Assembly (NCBI GenBank): GCA_034435835.1
Contig: DAOTWF010000035.1
Coordinates: 1-64,000, forward strand
Origin: CALJTV01 sp034435835
GTDB lineage: Bacteria; Chloroflexota; Dehalococcoidia; GIF9; UBA5629
DNA length: 64,000 nt
Direction: 5' to 3'
Position numbers and translations under genes: made by a program. The notes beneath the pieces are model-generated. The model was not told the DNA's origin and did no database searches. It saw only the letters and a program-made list of their open reading frames with translations. Shown piece by piece: positions 49,886 to 57,391 of this stretch. Every line of letters begins with the position of its first letter. Position 1 is the stretch's first letter.

Positions 49886-50527
49886 ATGATGCCGACAAGT
49901 ACGAAGGACAAGGCGGGAGACAAAGAGAAGAAAAAAGGCGTACTGGAAAGGCTCCCCAAACTCAGCCGTGCCAGCCAGACCATCCTCATACTTGCCATGC
50001 TCGTCGCCATGTTCCTGCCCACTTACCTCATCTACTACCAGCAACCAAAAACACGGGCAACGCTACAGGCATCGCTTGCCAGCCTGCAGAAGGTGCTGGC
50101 GACAGAGGAGACACCTAAAGCCAAGCTGGAGGCTGAGCTGATCAAGGTAGAGGATGAGAACAAAGCCGCCAAAGCGAGCTACCCTGATGCCAGCCAGGTT
50201 CCCGAGCTGGTCAACCGCCTTATGGCACTGGCAAAAGAAAATGGTGCCACCGTCACTGGCACCAAAGTAGCCATCACCACGCTGCCGCCGCCCAAAGAAA
50301 AGAGTAAGACTGCCCCGACTGAAAGAATAGACACCATCCTCAATATCGATTTGAACTTAAAGGGGCAGGTGCCCCATTTCCAGAACTTCTTGCTGGCGCT
50401 GGACAAAGAGTTCCCTACCACCCGCATCAAGAAGGTGGCTTTCGCCATCCACAGCGAGGAGGGCAAAGAGGACACCTGTGAGCTGTCCCTCCTCGTGCTC
50501 TGTTATCCTGCGGAGAAGACCAAATGA
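49886..50527 (+). CDS. pilO: PilO-like pilus alignment protein
   Basis: A 213-residue inner-membrane protein: a basic N-terminus, one transmembrane helix near residues 32-52 (TILILAMLVAMFLPTYLIYY), a coiled coil (LQASLASLQKVLATEETPKAKLEAELIKVEDENKAAKA) and a C-terminal ferredoxin-like domain (LNIDLNLKGQVPHFQNFLLALDKEFP). This is the standard PilO layout. The last four bases overlap the next gene, so PilO and the PilM-PilN fusion are coupled. Here pilO precedes pilMN, the reverse of the usual order. Confidence 0.82.
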   Translation: MMPTSTKDKAGDKEKKKGVLERLPKLSRASQTILILAMLVAMFLPTYLIYYQQPKTRATLQASLASLQKVLATEETPKAKLEAELIKVEDENKAAKASYPDASQVPELVNRLMALAKENGATVTGTKVAITTLPPPKEKSKTAPTERIDTILNIDLNLKGQVPHFQNFLLALDKEFPTTRIKKVAFAIHSEEGKEDTCELSLLVLCYPAEKTK

Positions 50528-51963
50528 TAATACTGGACTTTGCCGATGACGAGATAAGGGCGTTGGTACTGAAGAAGAAGATGGTGGAACTCGCCACTAC
50601 ATTGCCACTGGAACCAGGGTGGATAAAGGATGGCGTCATCGTCGAGCCCACCGCCCTGGTTGAGCAGCTCAAGCAATTCCTCACTACTAACAACATCACC
50701 GACACAGAAGCCATGGGCACCGTCAGCGGTCTGTACACCATCTACCGCTTGGTGAACATCCCCCGTGTACCGCCGAAGATGCTGGAGGACGCCGCCATCA
50801 TCGAACTGGAGAAAAACATGCCAGTTTCGCTGGATGAACTTTATACCTTTTGGCAGGCAATAAACATCTCCCAGGACGAGCTTGCCCTGTGCCTTACGGG
50901 CGTGCGCCGTGAGGTCATCGACAGCATGGTGAACACCCTGCGCACCGCGGGTTTGCGCCCGCTGGTGCTGGAGCCCAGACCATTAGCCCTGGCACGCCTT
51001 GCCGACGACCCGCACACCATCATCATAGATGCCCAGCCCACCAGCTTTGATATCGTCATCATCCTCAGCGGCATTCCGGTGCTGATGCGCACCGTACCCT
51101 TCTCCGCCGATGATACATATGGCAGAATGGCTGAGGTAAAGGACGAGCTGGAGAGGACCATCAATTTCTACAACCTCAGCCATAAGGAGGCGCCGATAAC
51201 TTCCCAAAGCCGCATCCCCATCATCGTCAACGGCGAGCTCCCTGGGCTTGCTGAAGCCACCGGCTATCACTGCAAGCCGCCGCTGGAACCGCTAGTGCTC
51301 TCCCACCACTCGCTGGACTTCACCAAATATGCTACGGCAGCCGGGCTTGTCCTCCGCGCACTGCGTTTGCAGGCTCCTTCGCCCATGCGTCTTACCATGA
51401 ACGTCCTTCCCGAAATCTATCTCCCCAAGCGCCGCCGGGTGGGACAGTATGCCTTCTGGGGGTTTGTCCTCATGGCAACGCTCGCCTTTCTCTGGCTGGC
51501 TTCATTAACCGTAGCCGAGGTGAGGAAGACACAGGAGCTACAATCGCAGGTGAAGTCGCTGGAAATACGGGCACGCGTGCGGCAGGGCACGGAGAAGATG
51601 CTCAAAGAACTTCAAGCGAAGATAGCCACCGCCCAGGCTAGAAGAGACGTCTTCAAAAAGCCCATTGACATTGCCGCCAGCCAGCGGGCAAGCGTGATCG
51701 CCGATATCCGCACCGTCACCACTTCCATCACCAGCGGCACCCTCAAACTGACACACATCACCTGCTCCGACAAGGCCGCCGTGGGCGCTGATACCGCCCC
51801 ACAGTTTGAGATGGAAATAACCGGCACCGCCACCTCGGAAAGCGCCATCCTGGACTACATAACCAGACTGCGGGATAGCGGCAGGTTCACCCAGGTGACC
51901 ATCAAGGAGATGAAGGAAAAAAGCTACAACGAGTGGCAATTCACACTGTCACTGGCGCAGTAA
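50524..51963 (+). CDS. PilM-PilN fusion protein
   Basis: Residues 1-~290 are an actin-like PilM domain (MIILDFADDEIRALVLKKK; VPPKMLEDAAIIELEKNMPVSLDELY; TIIIDAQPTSFDIVII). A short link with MNVLPEIYLPKRRRVGQY, the typical PilN N-terminus, leads to a transmembrane helix near residues 315-335, a coiled coil (VRKTQELQSQVKSLEIRARVRQGTEKMLKELQAKI) and a PilN-type domain ending in QFTLSLAQ. PilM and PilN are normally separate proteins joined through the PilN N-terminal peptide; here they are one chain of 479 residues. Forms the inner-membrane alignment complex with PilO. Confidence 0.82.
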   Translation: MIILDFADDEIRALVLKKKMVELATTLPLEPGWIKDGVIVEPTALVEQLKQFLTTNNITDTEAMGTVSGLYTIYRLVNIPRVPPKMLEDAAIIELEKNMPVSLDELYTFWQAINISQDELALCLTGVRREVIDSMVNTLRTAGLRPLVLEPRPLALARLADDPHTIIIDAQPTSFDIVIILSGIPVLMRTVPFSADDTYGRMAEVKDELERTINFYNLSHKEAPITSQSRIPIIVNGELPGLAEATGYHCKPPLEPLVLSHHSLDFTKYATAAGLVLRALRLQAPSPMRLTMNVLPEIYLPKRRRVGQYAFWGFVLMATLAFLWLASLTVAEVRKTQELQSQVKSLEIRARVRQGTEKMLKELQAKIATAQARRDVFKKPIDIAASQRASVIADIRTVTTSITSGTLKLTHITCSDKAAVGADTAPQFEMEITGTATSESAILDYITRLRDSGRFTQVTIKEMKEKSYNEWQFTLSLAQ

Positions 51964-51977
51964 CTCGCCATGAGAAA

Positions 51978-52011
51978 AGGGGACACCTTTACAGACGTCC
52001 CCCTCTTTATT
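51978..52011 (+). terminator. terminator-like hairpin after the pilus operon
   Basis: GGGGAC (51979-51984) pairs with GTCCCC (51997-52002) around a 12-base loop and is followed by CTCTTTATTT. It ends the plus-strand pilus unit. Confidence 0.6.
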
Positions 52012-52101
52012 TACACCTGTCCGCTAAGACTCAGCTATATCTCCAGCACCCGACCGCAGGTGTGTAAAGCCAGTTGTTGACAGCCGTTCCCCAGCCAGAG
52101 G

Positions 52102-52443
52102 CTATTCGGCGGGGCAGCTCGTCTGCTGCACCAGACACTCTCCGCTGGGGTCTGCAGTGATTGTATAAGCGCCCATAGGCTCGTCCTGCAGGTACCCCTT
52201 CTCAAGCAGCTCGTCCGTATCCGCTGGGCAGGCGCCCTCCTCCCAGCGGTAAGCGGTGGCGACGGTCTTGATATTGTGCAGCTCAGTGGCGCATGCCTGC
52301 TCCTGCCCCCTGCCGATGAAGCGGATCACGGCGATGGTGACCACGCCAGCCAGAGCAGCAAGGATGGAAATGACCACCAATAGCTCGATGAGGGTGAAGC
52401 CTAATTCGCCGTACCTGAAGCTCCGTAAGAACCTTTTCATCAC
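52102..52443 (-). CDS. type IV prepilin, probable major pilin
   Basis: A 113-residue prepilin. The short basic leader MMKRFLRSFRYGELG is followed by G-FTLIELLVVISILAALAGVVTIAVIRF with Glu at +5, and a small globular domain with a Cys pair near the C-terminus (GECLVQQTSC). The leader and size fit a major pilin better than the long-leader paralogues. GTG 52443 has GGAGG eight bases upstream; ATG follows directly as second codon. It has its own consensus promoter and is transcribed opposite to the rest of the cluster. Confidence 0.85.
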   Translation of the reverse strand: MMKRFLRSFRYGELGFTLIELLVVISILAALAGVVTIAVIRFIGRGQEQACATELHNIKTVATAYRWEEGACPADTDELLEKGYLQDEPMGAYTITADPSGECLVQQTSCPAE

Positions 52444-52473
52444 TTTTGGCTACCTCCATCTATAATCATTCAA

Positions 52474-52490
52474 GTCGCCCTCAAGGCGAC
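52474..52490 (-). promoter_or_regulatory. hairpin in the pilin mRNA leader
   Basis: GTCGCC and GGCGAC pair around a five-base loop between the pilin promoter and its SD. It may stabilise the mRNA or affect translation; nothing more can be read. Confidence 0.4.
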
Positions 52491-52504
52491 CTTCCACACA
52501 CTCA

Positions 52505-52533
52505 ATCATACCTGCTAAATTGTAACCTGTCAA
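52505..52533 (-). promoter_or_regulatory. strong promoter of the major prepilin gene
   Basis: On the minus strand TTGACA (52533-52528) and TATGAT (52510-52505) are exactly 17 bp apart, the best sigma-70-type match in the window. The leader is about 55 bases. Confidence 0.85.
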
Positions 52534-52578
52534 CTACCCGAAGCTGTCTGAAGCTAATGAATTGGTCACAGTCTCAAC

Positions 52579-52594
52579 TAGTACTTTAGTCCTA
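52579..52594. promoter_or_regulatory. inverted repeat, candidate operator (second copy)
   Basis: TAGTACT-TT-AGTCCTA: same half-sites and 2-bp centre as at 46704-46721, with one mismatch. It lies about 45 bp upstream of the -35 box of the prepilin promoter and about 90 bp before the ThiF gene. Confidence 0.5.
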
Positions 52595-52685
52595 GCACCG
52601 GTTTCCACGGACATGGCTGCCGCAGCTAGGTGAACGCTGCAGCGTAGTGCCGGCAAGCCACCGTTCTGGTATCATAATGACATCC

Positions 52686-53510
52686 ATGGAGACTAATGTG
52701 CGACCAGCAGCGGAACAGCCCCAGGTCTTGAGCCTTGAATCTTGCAGGGAACTTGCCAGGGCGAAGCGCCTGCCGCTAAGGGCGGCTGAAATTATGGCGC
52801 TGGAGCAGGGCTCCGTCCCCCACCGCTACCTGCGCAACATCGGCACCATCGGTATCGAAGGGCAGCTGAGGCTGCTTCGGTCCTGTGCGGCAGTAGTCGG
52901 CGCTGGCGGCTTAGGCGGCACCATCATCGAACTGCTGGCAAGGATGGGAGTGGGCAGGATTATCATCATAGATGATGACCGCTTCGCCGAGCAGAACTTG
53001 AACCGCCAGATAATGTGCACCGAAAGGGACATCGGGAAGTACAAGGCGGCGGTCGCCGCCAGGAGAGTGAAGAGGGTGAACCCCGCGGTGAGCGCTATCC
53101 CCATCACCGAAAGGCTTACCAAAAAAAACGCCGTGAGACTGCTCAAGGACGCAGATGTTGTGGTGGACGGGCTGGACAACCTGCCCTCAAGGCTCGCCGT
53201 GGAGAAAGCCTGCCGTGAGCTTAAAGTGCCCTTCATCCACGGCAGCATCGCCGGCTTCTGCGGACAGTTCATGACCGTCTATCCCGAAGACCCGGGGTTG
53301 GAGGCTGTCTATGGCACCATGAGCAGCCTGCCCGATACCGGCATGGAGGTGAGGCTGGGGAACCCGGCGACCACCCCGGCGCTGGTCGCCACCCTTCAGG
53401 TGCAGGAGGCGGTGAAGATAATCACCGGCGTGGGCGAGCCTATCCGTAACCGCCTCTTGGTGGTCGATCTCATAAGCAGTACACTGCAGAGCCTCGAGGT
53501 CAGGGGGTGA
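52686..53510 (+). CDS. ThiF/MoeB-type adenylyltransferase
   Basis: E1-like enzyme that adenylates the C-terminal Gly-Gly of a ubiquitin-like sulfur carrier. A ~55-residue N-terminal helical segment precedes the core: AAVVGAGGLGGTIIELLARMGVGRIIIIDDDRFAEQNLNRQI with the nucleotide loop and arginine finger, KYKAAVAARRV and VVDGLDNLPSRLAV. The two CxxC zinc pairs of classical MoeB/ThiF are absent. Start is uncertain: GTG 52647, ATG 52677 and ATG 52686 are in frame. A CATAAT box seven bases before ATG 52686 suggests a leaderless start there; then 274 residues. The MoaD-like gene follows directly. Confidence 0.88.
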   Translation: METNVRPAAEQPQVLSLESCRELARAKRLPLRAAEIMALEQGSVPHRYLRNIGTIGIEGQLRLLRSCAAVVGAGGLGGTIIELLARMGVGRIIIIDDDRFAEQNLNRQIMCTERDIGKYKAAVAARRVKRVNPAVSAIPITERLTKKNAVRLLKDADVVVDGLDNLPSRLAVEKACRELKVPFIHGSIAGFCGQFMTVYPEDPGLEAVYGTMSSLPDTGMEVRLGNPATTPALVATLQVQEAVKIITGVGEPIRNRLLVVDLISSTLQSLEVRG

Positions 53511-53512
53511 AG

Positions 53513-53797
53513 ATGGCGAAGGTGACGGTGAAGTTCTACAGCCTGTGGCAGGTCTACGCCGGAGCAGAGTCATTTAATGTGGAAGCAGATGACCTGGCTG
53601 GTGCATTAGAGCAGGTGGAGCAACAGTTCGGCGCCCGCATCCGCGAGGGGCTGAAGGCAAAGGGTGTGGAGGTTTCTGGGAAGATAAAGGAGTTCTCGCT
53701 GGTGCTGCTCAACGGCACCAATATCAAGCAGGCGAAGGATGCCGTGTTGAAGGATGGCGACACCCTTCATATCATGCCGCCGCTGGCTGGCGGATAG
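53513..53797 (+). CDS. MoaD/ThiS-family ubiquitin-like sulfur carrier
   Basis: A 94-residue beta-grasp protein ending in MPPLAGG; the terminal Gly-Gly is what ThiF/MoeB-type enzymes adenylate. VTVKFYSLWQVYAGAESFNVEADDLAGALEQVEQQFG is the typical MoaD opening, and SLVLLNGTNIKQAKDAVLKDGDTLHIMPP the second half. ATG 53513 (a GTG at 53507 is possible) lies two bases past the stop of the ThiF-type gene. No MoaE or ThiG is nearby, so molybdopterin, thiamine or another sulfur-transfer role stays open. Confidence 0.88.
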   Translation: MAKVTVKFYSLWQVYAGAESFNVEADDLAGALEQVEQQFGARIREGLKAKGVEVSGKIKEFSLVLLNGTNIKQAKDAVLKDGDTLHIMPPLAGG

Positions 53798-53799
53798 AG

Positions 53800-53805
53800 T
53801 ATAAT
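53800..53805 (+). promoter_or_regulatory. -10 box of the prepilin peptidase gene, probable leaderless start
   Basis: TATAAT ends six bases before GTG 53812, overlapping the end of the MoaD-like gene. No SD is well placed, so transcription from here should begin at the start codon. Confidence 0.5.
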
Positions 53806-53811
53806 ACGAGG

Positions 53812-54576
53812 GTGGACTATCTCTGGACGGGGCTGTTCTTCGTCATCGGCGCCTGCTTCGGCAGCTTCCTCAACGTGGTCGCTGACAGGCTGCCGAGGGG
53901 AAAGTCCATCATCTCCCCTCCCTCCCACTGCGAAAACTGCGGTCACCGGCTCTCGACAGAGGACAACATCCCCATAATCAGCTACCTCTGGCTCAGGGGG
54001 CGCTGCCGCTACTGCGGGGCAGCTATCCCCTGCCGCATATTCTGGGTGGAGCTGGGCACTGGTGCACTGTCCGCCTTCCTCTTCTGGCATTACGGCTTCA
54101 GCTATCTCCTGCCGCTGATGATGGTCTACAGTTACATCTTCATTGTGCTCACGGTGACCGACCTGGAGCACGGGCTGCTGCCCAACAAAATAGTCTATCC
54201 GGCGATAGCCATCGCCTCTGCCGTGGCGCTGACGGCACATTTCCTGCACCTCCATGGTCTCCCTGACCTCAAAAGCGCCGCCATCGGCGGAGCCATCGGC
54301 TTTTTCTTTTTATTCATACCCGCCATCATCTCCCGAGGGATGGGCTGGGGTGATGTCAAGCTGGCAGCTTTCATGGGGCTGGCTACAGGCTTTCCGCTGG
54401 TGCTGCTGGCACTTTTCCTCAGCATCATCGCAGGGGGGCTGGTGGCGGCGGTGCTGCTCTTGCTCAAAATAAAAGGGCGCAAGGACGCCATCCCTTTCGG
54501 TCCCTTCCTCTCGGTGGGCACACTGGTAGCCCTCCTCTGGGGAGCAGACATCCTCGCCCGGCTTGGCTTCGTCTGA
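53812..54576 (+). CDS. pilD: prepilin peptidase / N-methyltransferase
   Basis: Integral membrane aspartyl protease that removes prepilin leaders and methylates the new N-terminus. The N-terminal domain has GACFGSFLNVVADRLPRGKS and two CxxC pairs (CENC, CRYC); the catalytic aspartates are in VLTVTDLEHGLLPNKIVYP and GMGWGDVKLAAFMG. About seven transmembrane segments; 254 residues. It starts at GTG 53812. It can process all five prepilins in the cluster. Confidence 0.94.
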   Translation: MDYLWTGLFFVIGACFGSFLNVVADRLPRGKSIISPPSHCENCGHRLSTEDNIPIISYLWLRGRCRYCGAAIPCRIFWVELGTGALSAFLFWHYGFSYLLPLMMVYSYIFIVLTVTDLEHGLLPNKIVYPAIAIASAVALTAHFLHLHGLPDLKSAAIGGAIGFFFLFIPAIISRGMGWGDVKLAAFMGLATGFPLVLLALFLSIIAGGLVAAVLLLLKIKGRKDAIPFGPFLSVGTLVALLWGADILARLGFV

Positions 54577-54586
54577 CGAGTCAGAC
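54571..54586. repeat. perfect inverted repeat at the end of pilD
   Basis: GTCTGAC-GA-GTCAGAC spans the pilD stop codon. A related palindrome CCGTCAGACGG follows about 20 bp later. Without a T tract these are weak candidates for terminators. Confidence 0.35.
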
Positions 54587-54718
54587 AAAAGTATGATGCC
54601 CCATCCGTCAGACGGCTGATTATGTTTAGCCACTTCCACCGCCGGGAAACCAGCCGTATTCACGATGGCGGGCAGACGGCAAGGGGATAAAATATGCGTG
54701 ATATCGCTTTCGTCTCGA

Positions 54719-54747
54719 TCCCCTCTCCAGTAGGGAGGGGAAATTTT
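54719..54747 (+). terminator. G/C-rich hairpin with T-rich flank
   Basis: CCCCTC and GAGGGG pair around CCAGTAGG-type loop bases and are followed by AAATTTTC. It stands between pilD and the alpha/beta hydrolase gene and may end the pilus-region transcript. Confidence 0.4.
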
Positions 54748-54758
54748 CTAAATACACG

Positions 54759-55607
54759 GTGAAATATATGAAAAATACTGTACAGCAAAGAGATGTTATT
54801 TTCGGAAGTCACGGAGTAAAGCTTGCGGGCAGACTGTTCCTGCCGACAGAAGTCTGTGGGCAGGTACCAGCAGTCATATGGTGCCACGGCTTCGGCGCCA
54901 GCAAGAAGGCAGTTGAGCCTTGTGCCCGTGCCCTGGCTGAGTGCGACATCGCCAGCCTTATCTTCGATTTCCGCGGGCACGGCGAAAGCGGGGGCGCAAT
55001 GGATGGTCTGCCAGTAGACGACGTGCTCGATGCCCAGGAATTACTGTGCCGTCAACCTGAGATTGATGCAGGACAGATAGCCATCGTCGGTCACAGCCTA
55101 GGTGCTATGACAGCCATCTTCGCTGCCGTGGAGGTGAAACCCAGGGCGCTCGTGCTCCTCTCCTGCCCGCCGGAGACCAGCGATGAGTTCCCCGCCGATG
55201 GTGACACCAGCAGCTACGGTCACTGGGGCAAGGATATCGTCCTGGAGTATCCCAAACACGGTGCCTTCCCCTGGCTCAAGGGCATCGCCGCCATCGCCTG
55301 CCGCCTTTGGATGACAGTCAGCGGTTTCACCGTCAGGGTGAACTGGCAGAAATTCCTAGATGCCCTGCGCGAGCTTAAGATGTGTCAGGCATTGCAAAAG
55401 ATGGACGATTGCGCCAAGCTGTTCGTCTTCTGTCTGGGCGACAGGGTGACACCCTACCATAAGTCGGCGCTGGTATACCAAGCAACACCCTTGCCCAAAG
55501 ATGCGCTGGTGATCCAAGGCGGCAACCATACTGCGCCGCTCTCTAGAAAAGACCTTCGCAACCGCTGGCTGGAATGGACGGTGGACAGCCTGCAGGACAG
55601 GAGGTAG
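54759..55607 (+). CDS. alpha/beta hydrolase (S33/dienelactone-hydrolase-like)
   Basis: A 282-residue serine hydrolase. WCHGFGASKKAVEPCA gives the oxyanion region, FDFRGHGESGG precedes the nucleophile elbow GHSLGAMTA, and the late GDRVTPYHKSAL and QGGNHTAPL supply Asp and His. Substrate unknown. GTG 54759 or ATG 54768 are possible starts; neither has a strong SD. The following epimerase gene begins two bases after its stop, so they form one unit. Confidence 0.85.
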   Translation: MKYMKNTVQQRDVIFGSHGVKLAGRLFLPTEVCGQVPAVIWCHGFGASKKAVEPCARALAECDIASLIFDFRGHGESGGAMDGLPVDDVLDAQELLCRQPEIDAGQIAIVGHSLGAMTAIFAAVEVKPRALVLLSCPPETSDEFPADGDTSSYGHWGKDIVLEYPKHGAFPWLKGIAAIACRLWMTVSGFTVRVNWQKFLDALRELKMCQALQKMDDCAKLFVFCLGDRVTPYHKSALVYQATPLPKDALVIQGGNHTAPLSRKDLRNRWLEWTVDSLQDRR

Positions 55608-55609
55608 GT

Positions 55610-56575
55610 ATGAGAACAGTACTCATCACCGGTGGCGCGGGAAGGCTCGGTATCATCGTCTGTCAGGCTTTTCTTGACCGTGGCTACCGGGTGCGAGTGT
55701 TCGACCTGAACGCCCCCAAGAACCGCGGCAACCTGAAGAAGCTCCGCTCCGCAGAAAGAGTGGAGGTATGTTGGGGGGACATCACCCAGCCCCATCTGAT
55801 AGCACCGGCGTTAAACGGTGTAGACGCCGTCGTCCACATGGCAGCGGTGCTGCCGCCGCTGACAGATAGGCACCCCGAGCTAGCATACAGGGTCAATGTG
55901 GTCGGTACCAGGAACCTGGTCGACCTTATTAAAGAGACACCAAAGCCACTGCCGTTCGTCTTCACCTCGTCGGTGGCTGTTTTTGGCTGCCAGCCTGATA
56001 TGCATGAGCCGCTATCGCCGGAAAAGACGCCTCCAAAGCCGGTGGACGTCTATGGTAAGACCAAGCTTGAAGCAGAAAAATTGCTCCGGGAGTCAGGCAT
56101 AGACTTTGTCATCCTGCGGCTCACCGCCACCATGTACCTGGACTTCACCATCTCTGATATCAAGAGGATGTTTACAGCGCCGCCGGAGACGCCGGTGGAG
56201 TTCTGTCACCCCAAAGATGCTGCTACCGCCATCGTCAATGCGGTGGAGAATTTTGATAAGGTGAATGGTGAGACACTGGTGATAAGCGGTGGTCCCCACC
56301 AACGGATGTCCTACGGCGAGATGGTGGGTTCCATCCTGGGGCTCATGGGCTTGCCATTACCACCCAGAGAGAAGTTCTCCAGAGAGCCATTCTATCTACA
56401 CTGGTACGATACCGCAAAGGCTCAGGCGCTGCTGTTCTTCCAACAACATAGCTTCAGCGATTACCTCCGAGACCTCGCCCGCTCTATTTCACAGAAGTAC
56501 GGTCCGGGCTTTCTCGGCTTCATGAGACACGTGGTCAGCCCGGTGCTGGGAAAAGTAATCGTCCAGTTCTTTTAG
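55610..56575 (+). CDS. NAD(P)-dependent sugar epimerase/dehydratase family protein
   Basis: Extended short-chain dehydrogenase, 321 residues: VLITGGAGRLGIIVC at the N-terminus, SVAVFG with the catalytic Ser region, YGKTK for Tyr-Lys. GGAGGT lies just before ATG 55610; the frame is open 12 codons further up inside the hydrolase gene. The C-terminal part (RSISQKYGPGFLGFMRHVVSPVLG) is not typical of nucleotide-sugar epimerases, so the substrate may be a different small molecule. Confidence 0.85.
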   Translation: MRTVLITGGAGRLGIIVCQAFLDRGYRVRVFDLNAPKNRGNLKKLRSAERVEVCWGDITQPHLIAPALNGVDAVVHMAAVLPPLTDRHPELAYRVNVVGTRNLVDLIKETPKPLPFVFTSSVAVFGCQPDMHEPLSPEKTPPKPVDVYGKTKLEAEKLLRESGIDFVILRLTATMYLDFTISDIKRMFTAPPETPVEFCHPKDAATAIVNAVENFDKVNGETLVISGGPHQRMSYGEMVGSILGLMGLPLPPREKFSREPFYLHWYDTAKAQALLFFQQHSFSDYLRDLARSISQKYGPGFLGFMRHVVSPVLGKVIVQFF

Positions 56576-56657
56576 CCCCTTACCTTGCCCTGCCCGTAAA
56601 GGGAGAGAGAGGCATAAAGCGACCCTTTTCACATATGGTAATACGGCATTCCGGCTG

Positions 56658-56687
56658 TTGCGCCGCCCGGTCGCCCTGTGTTATACT
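56658..56687 (+). promoter_or_regulatory. promoter of the pyrimidine operon
   Basis: TTGCGC (56658-56663) and TATACT (56682-56687) with an 18-bp spacer, placed directly ahead of the PyrR-binding leader. Confidence 0.7.
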
Positions 56688-56704
56688 TTTAGACGGAAAC
56701 CTTT

Positions 56705-56730
56705 AAGTCAGTCCAGCGAGGCTGGCAAGG
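56705..56730 (+). promoter_or_regulatory. PyrR-binding RNA element
   Basis: AGTCCAGCGAGGCTGGCAAGG fits the conserved PyrR anti-antiterminator loop (ARUCCNGNGAGGYU). UMP-bound PyrR is expected to stabilise it and favour the terminator at 56806-56838. Confidence 0.9.
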
Positions 56731-56805
56731 GTAATTATGAGTAAAGAGCACTGCGCCGCCATATATGCACAGTTAGCCCGTCACCTCCTTTCTTTACCCA
56801 CTGAG

Positions 56806-56838
56806 ACCTCTTGCCACCCGATGGCAGGAGGTTTTTTT
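56806..56838 (+). terminator. PyrR-controlled attenuator terminator
   Basis: An 11-bp stem (56806-56816 with 56822-56832, one G-U pair) and a seven-base T run to 56838. The 3' arm contains the AGGAGG that serves as SD for pyrR, whose GTG is at 56840. Confidence 0.9.
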
Positions 56839-56839
56839 A

Positions 56840-57391
56840 GTGGCTGAAAGGACACTGCTCACTCCCCAAGACATCAAGCGGGCGCTTGTCCGCATTGCCC
56901 ACGAGATCATAGAGAGGAACAAGGGCGCCAGGGACGTCGTGCTGGTGGGCATGCGGACACGTGGTGTCCCGCTGGCAAAAAGGCTAGCAACCATCATCCA
57001 GGAAATCGAGGGCTTCCCCATTCCCACTGGCTCGCTGGATATAAGCCTTTACCGGGACGATATCTCCTTAAGGCCGCTTAAGCCGGTCGTCCATCCCACC
57101 GATATACCGGTGGACATCGCCGATAGGCATGTCGTCCTTGTGGACGATGTCTTCTATACCGGACGCAGCATCCGCGCCGCCATGGACGCCATCATGGACT
57201 TCGGGCGCCCACGGACAATCCAGCTAGCCGTCCTGGTGGACAGGGGCCACCGCGAACTGCCAATACGCGCCGACTACGTGGGCAAGAATATCCCCACGTC
57301 CAGGAGTGAGGAGATAAAAGTCTACGTGACCGAGGTCGATGGTGAGGACAAAGTCACCATTGTAACACCAAATAGGGAGGCAGCGGCATGA
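56840..57391 (+). CDS. pyrR: PyrR bifunctional regulator / uracil phosphoribosyltransferase
   Basis: PyrR binds the pyr leader RNA with UMP and represses the operon; it often also has uracil phosphoribosyltransferase activity. The PRPP loop is VVLVDDVFYTGRSIRAAMDAI, and RTLLTPQDIKRALVRIAHEIIERN and LVDRGHRELPIRADYVGKNIPTS are typical of the family; 183 residues. GTG 56840 is the start, because the only SD is the GGAGG of the terminator arm. Overlaps pyrB by four bases (ATGA). Confidence 0.96.
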   Translation: MAERTLLTPQDIKRALVRIAHEIIERNKGARDVVLVGMRTRGVPLAKRLATIIQEIEGFPIPTGSLDISLYRDDISLRPLKPVVHPTDIPVDIADRHVVLVDDVFYTGRSIRAAMDAIMDFGRPRTIQLAVLVDRGHRELPIRADYVGKNIPTSRSEEIKVYVTEVDGEDKVTIVTPNREAAA

